Below are positions 63,713 to 64,000 of a stretch of 64,000 bases of DNA, piece by piece. Below the pieces are notes generated by a model. That model made no database searches, was not told where the DNA came from, and was given only the letters and a program-made list of their open reading frames with translations. Each line of letters begins with the position of its first letter. Position 1 is the first letter of the stretch. The position numbers and the translations under genes are program-made. Origin of the DNA: Acanthosepion pharaonis (lineage: Eukaryota; Mollusca; Cephalopoda; Sepiida; Sepiidae); the NCBI GenBank assembly GCA_903632075.3, contig CAHIKZ030000251.1, positions 65,001 through 129,000 of the forward strand, in the 5' to 3' direction.

Positions 63713-64000
63713 AATGAATCAGTGTATATATACTTTACTAAATTACTTTTTGTATGCATGATTCATTGTGATATAATTTGAACTGCACCACATATTTGAA
63801 TTAAAAAAGAACTGATCCGACGTTGAAATTTTCGGGATAACAGCTGCGACATTACTCTATTTATTGAACAATTTAGTTTATGCCACATCCACTGAAAAAC
63901 TCCTAAAAACAAAAAATTCTCAAATTACCATATTAGGAAAAAACGCTCTATTTAATTTTCAAAAAAATTCAACCTTAGCGTTGCGACTGCACGCTCCAAA
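63711..64000. other. AT-rich window end
   Basis: No feature recognised. Confidence 0.4.

Overview
The window looks like gene-poor nuclear DNA from an animal, most likely a mollusc and probably a cephalopod. The organism is an inference from the mix of repeats: long (TA)n, (CA)n and (GATA)n arrays, 5S- and tRNA-derived SINEs, many decayed non-LTR retrotransposons, and Penelope-like remnants with hammerhead motifs. I found no intact host protein gene, no full rRNA and no functional tRNA. Almost every long reading frame is low-complexity microsatellite translation, a piece of a dead transposon, or the antisense of one.

Layout. 0-5 kb: hammerhead-bearing SINE copies, a tandem run of tRNA-derived SINEs, a TTAA-bounded MITE repeated with an exact 152-bp period, and a decayed LINE reverse transcriptase. 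5-16 kb: TCTA/TA/CA arrays, three copies of one LINE whose longest copy ends in a CCHC zinc-knuckle segment, a mariner MITE inside a minisatellite, a candidate LTR leader with repeated primer-site-like motifs, and minus-strand SINEs. 16-28 kb: an RTE-type LINE piece, 5S-derived SINEs, a pogo-like element with an expanded end repeat, a series of palindromes, a hAT element with an 8-bp target duplication, and a hammerhead palindrome. 28-42 kb: a Tc1 transposase pseudogene with an internal tandem expansion, a 36-bp minisatellite, LINE 3' ends of several families, a 0.7-kb GATA array, and Tigger-like ends plus the start of a Tigger transposase. 42-51 kb: a duplicated unknown repeat, a CENP-B-like pogo MITE, an RTE nested in another LINE, a second mariner MITE and a 107-bp tandem repeat. 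51-64 kb: a LINE, a candidate LTR, Penelope-like remnants, a 1.5-kb dimeric satellite, and a cluster of hammerhead-bearing repeats.

The most interesting signal is a set of hammerhead-ribozyme motifs. At 60711-60766 the sequence meets every position of the hammerhead consensus: a stem I in two parts, core CTGAAGA, a 5-bp stem II, GAAA, a short stem III and a GUC cleavage triplet. It lies at the tail of a repeat whose other copies carry a tRNA-like promoter module. A second motif with a consensus core is at 53731-53793 on the minus strand, about 200 bp from a Penelope-like reverse-transcriptase remnant. A third, near-consensus one is at 23613-23693. At least five decayed relatives follow the same plan. 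Many sit in palindromes directly bounded by (TA)n arrays. Three Penelope-like protein remnants lie in the same window, which fits the known link between Penelope-like elements and hammerheads.

The elements do not work together as a pathway. They record repeated insertion, nesting and tandem expansion: mariner into a minisatellite, RTE into a LINE, and a hAT end next to a satellite. All assignments rest on reading the sequence by eye; no database or folding program was run.
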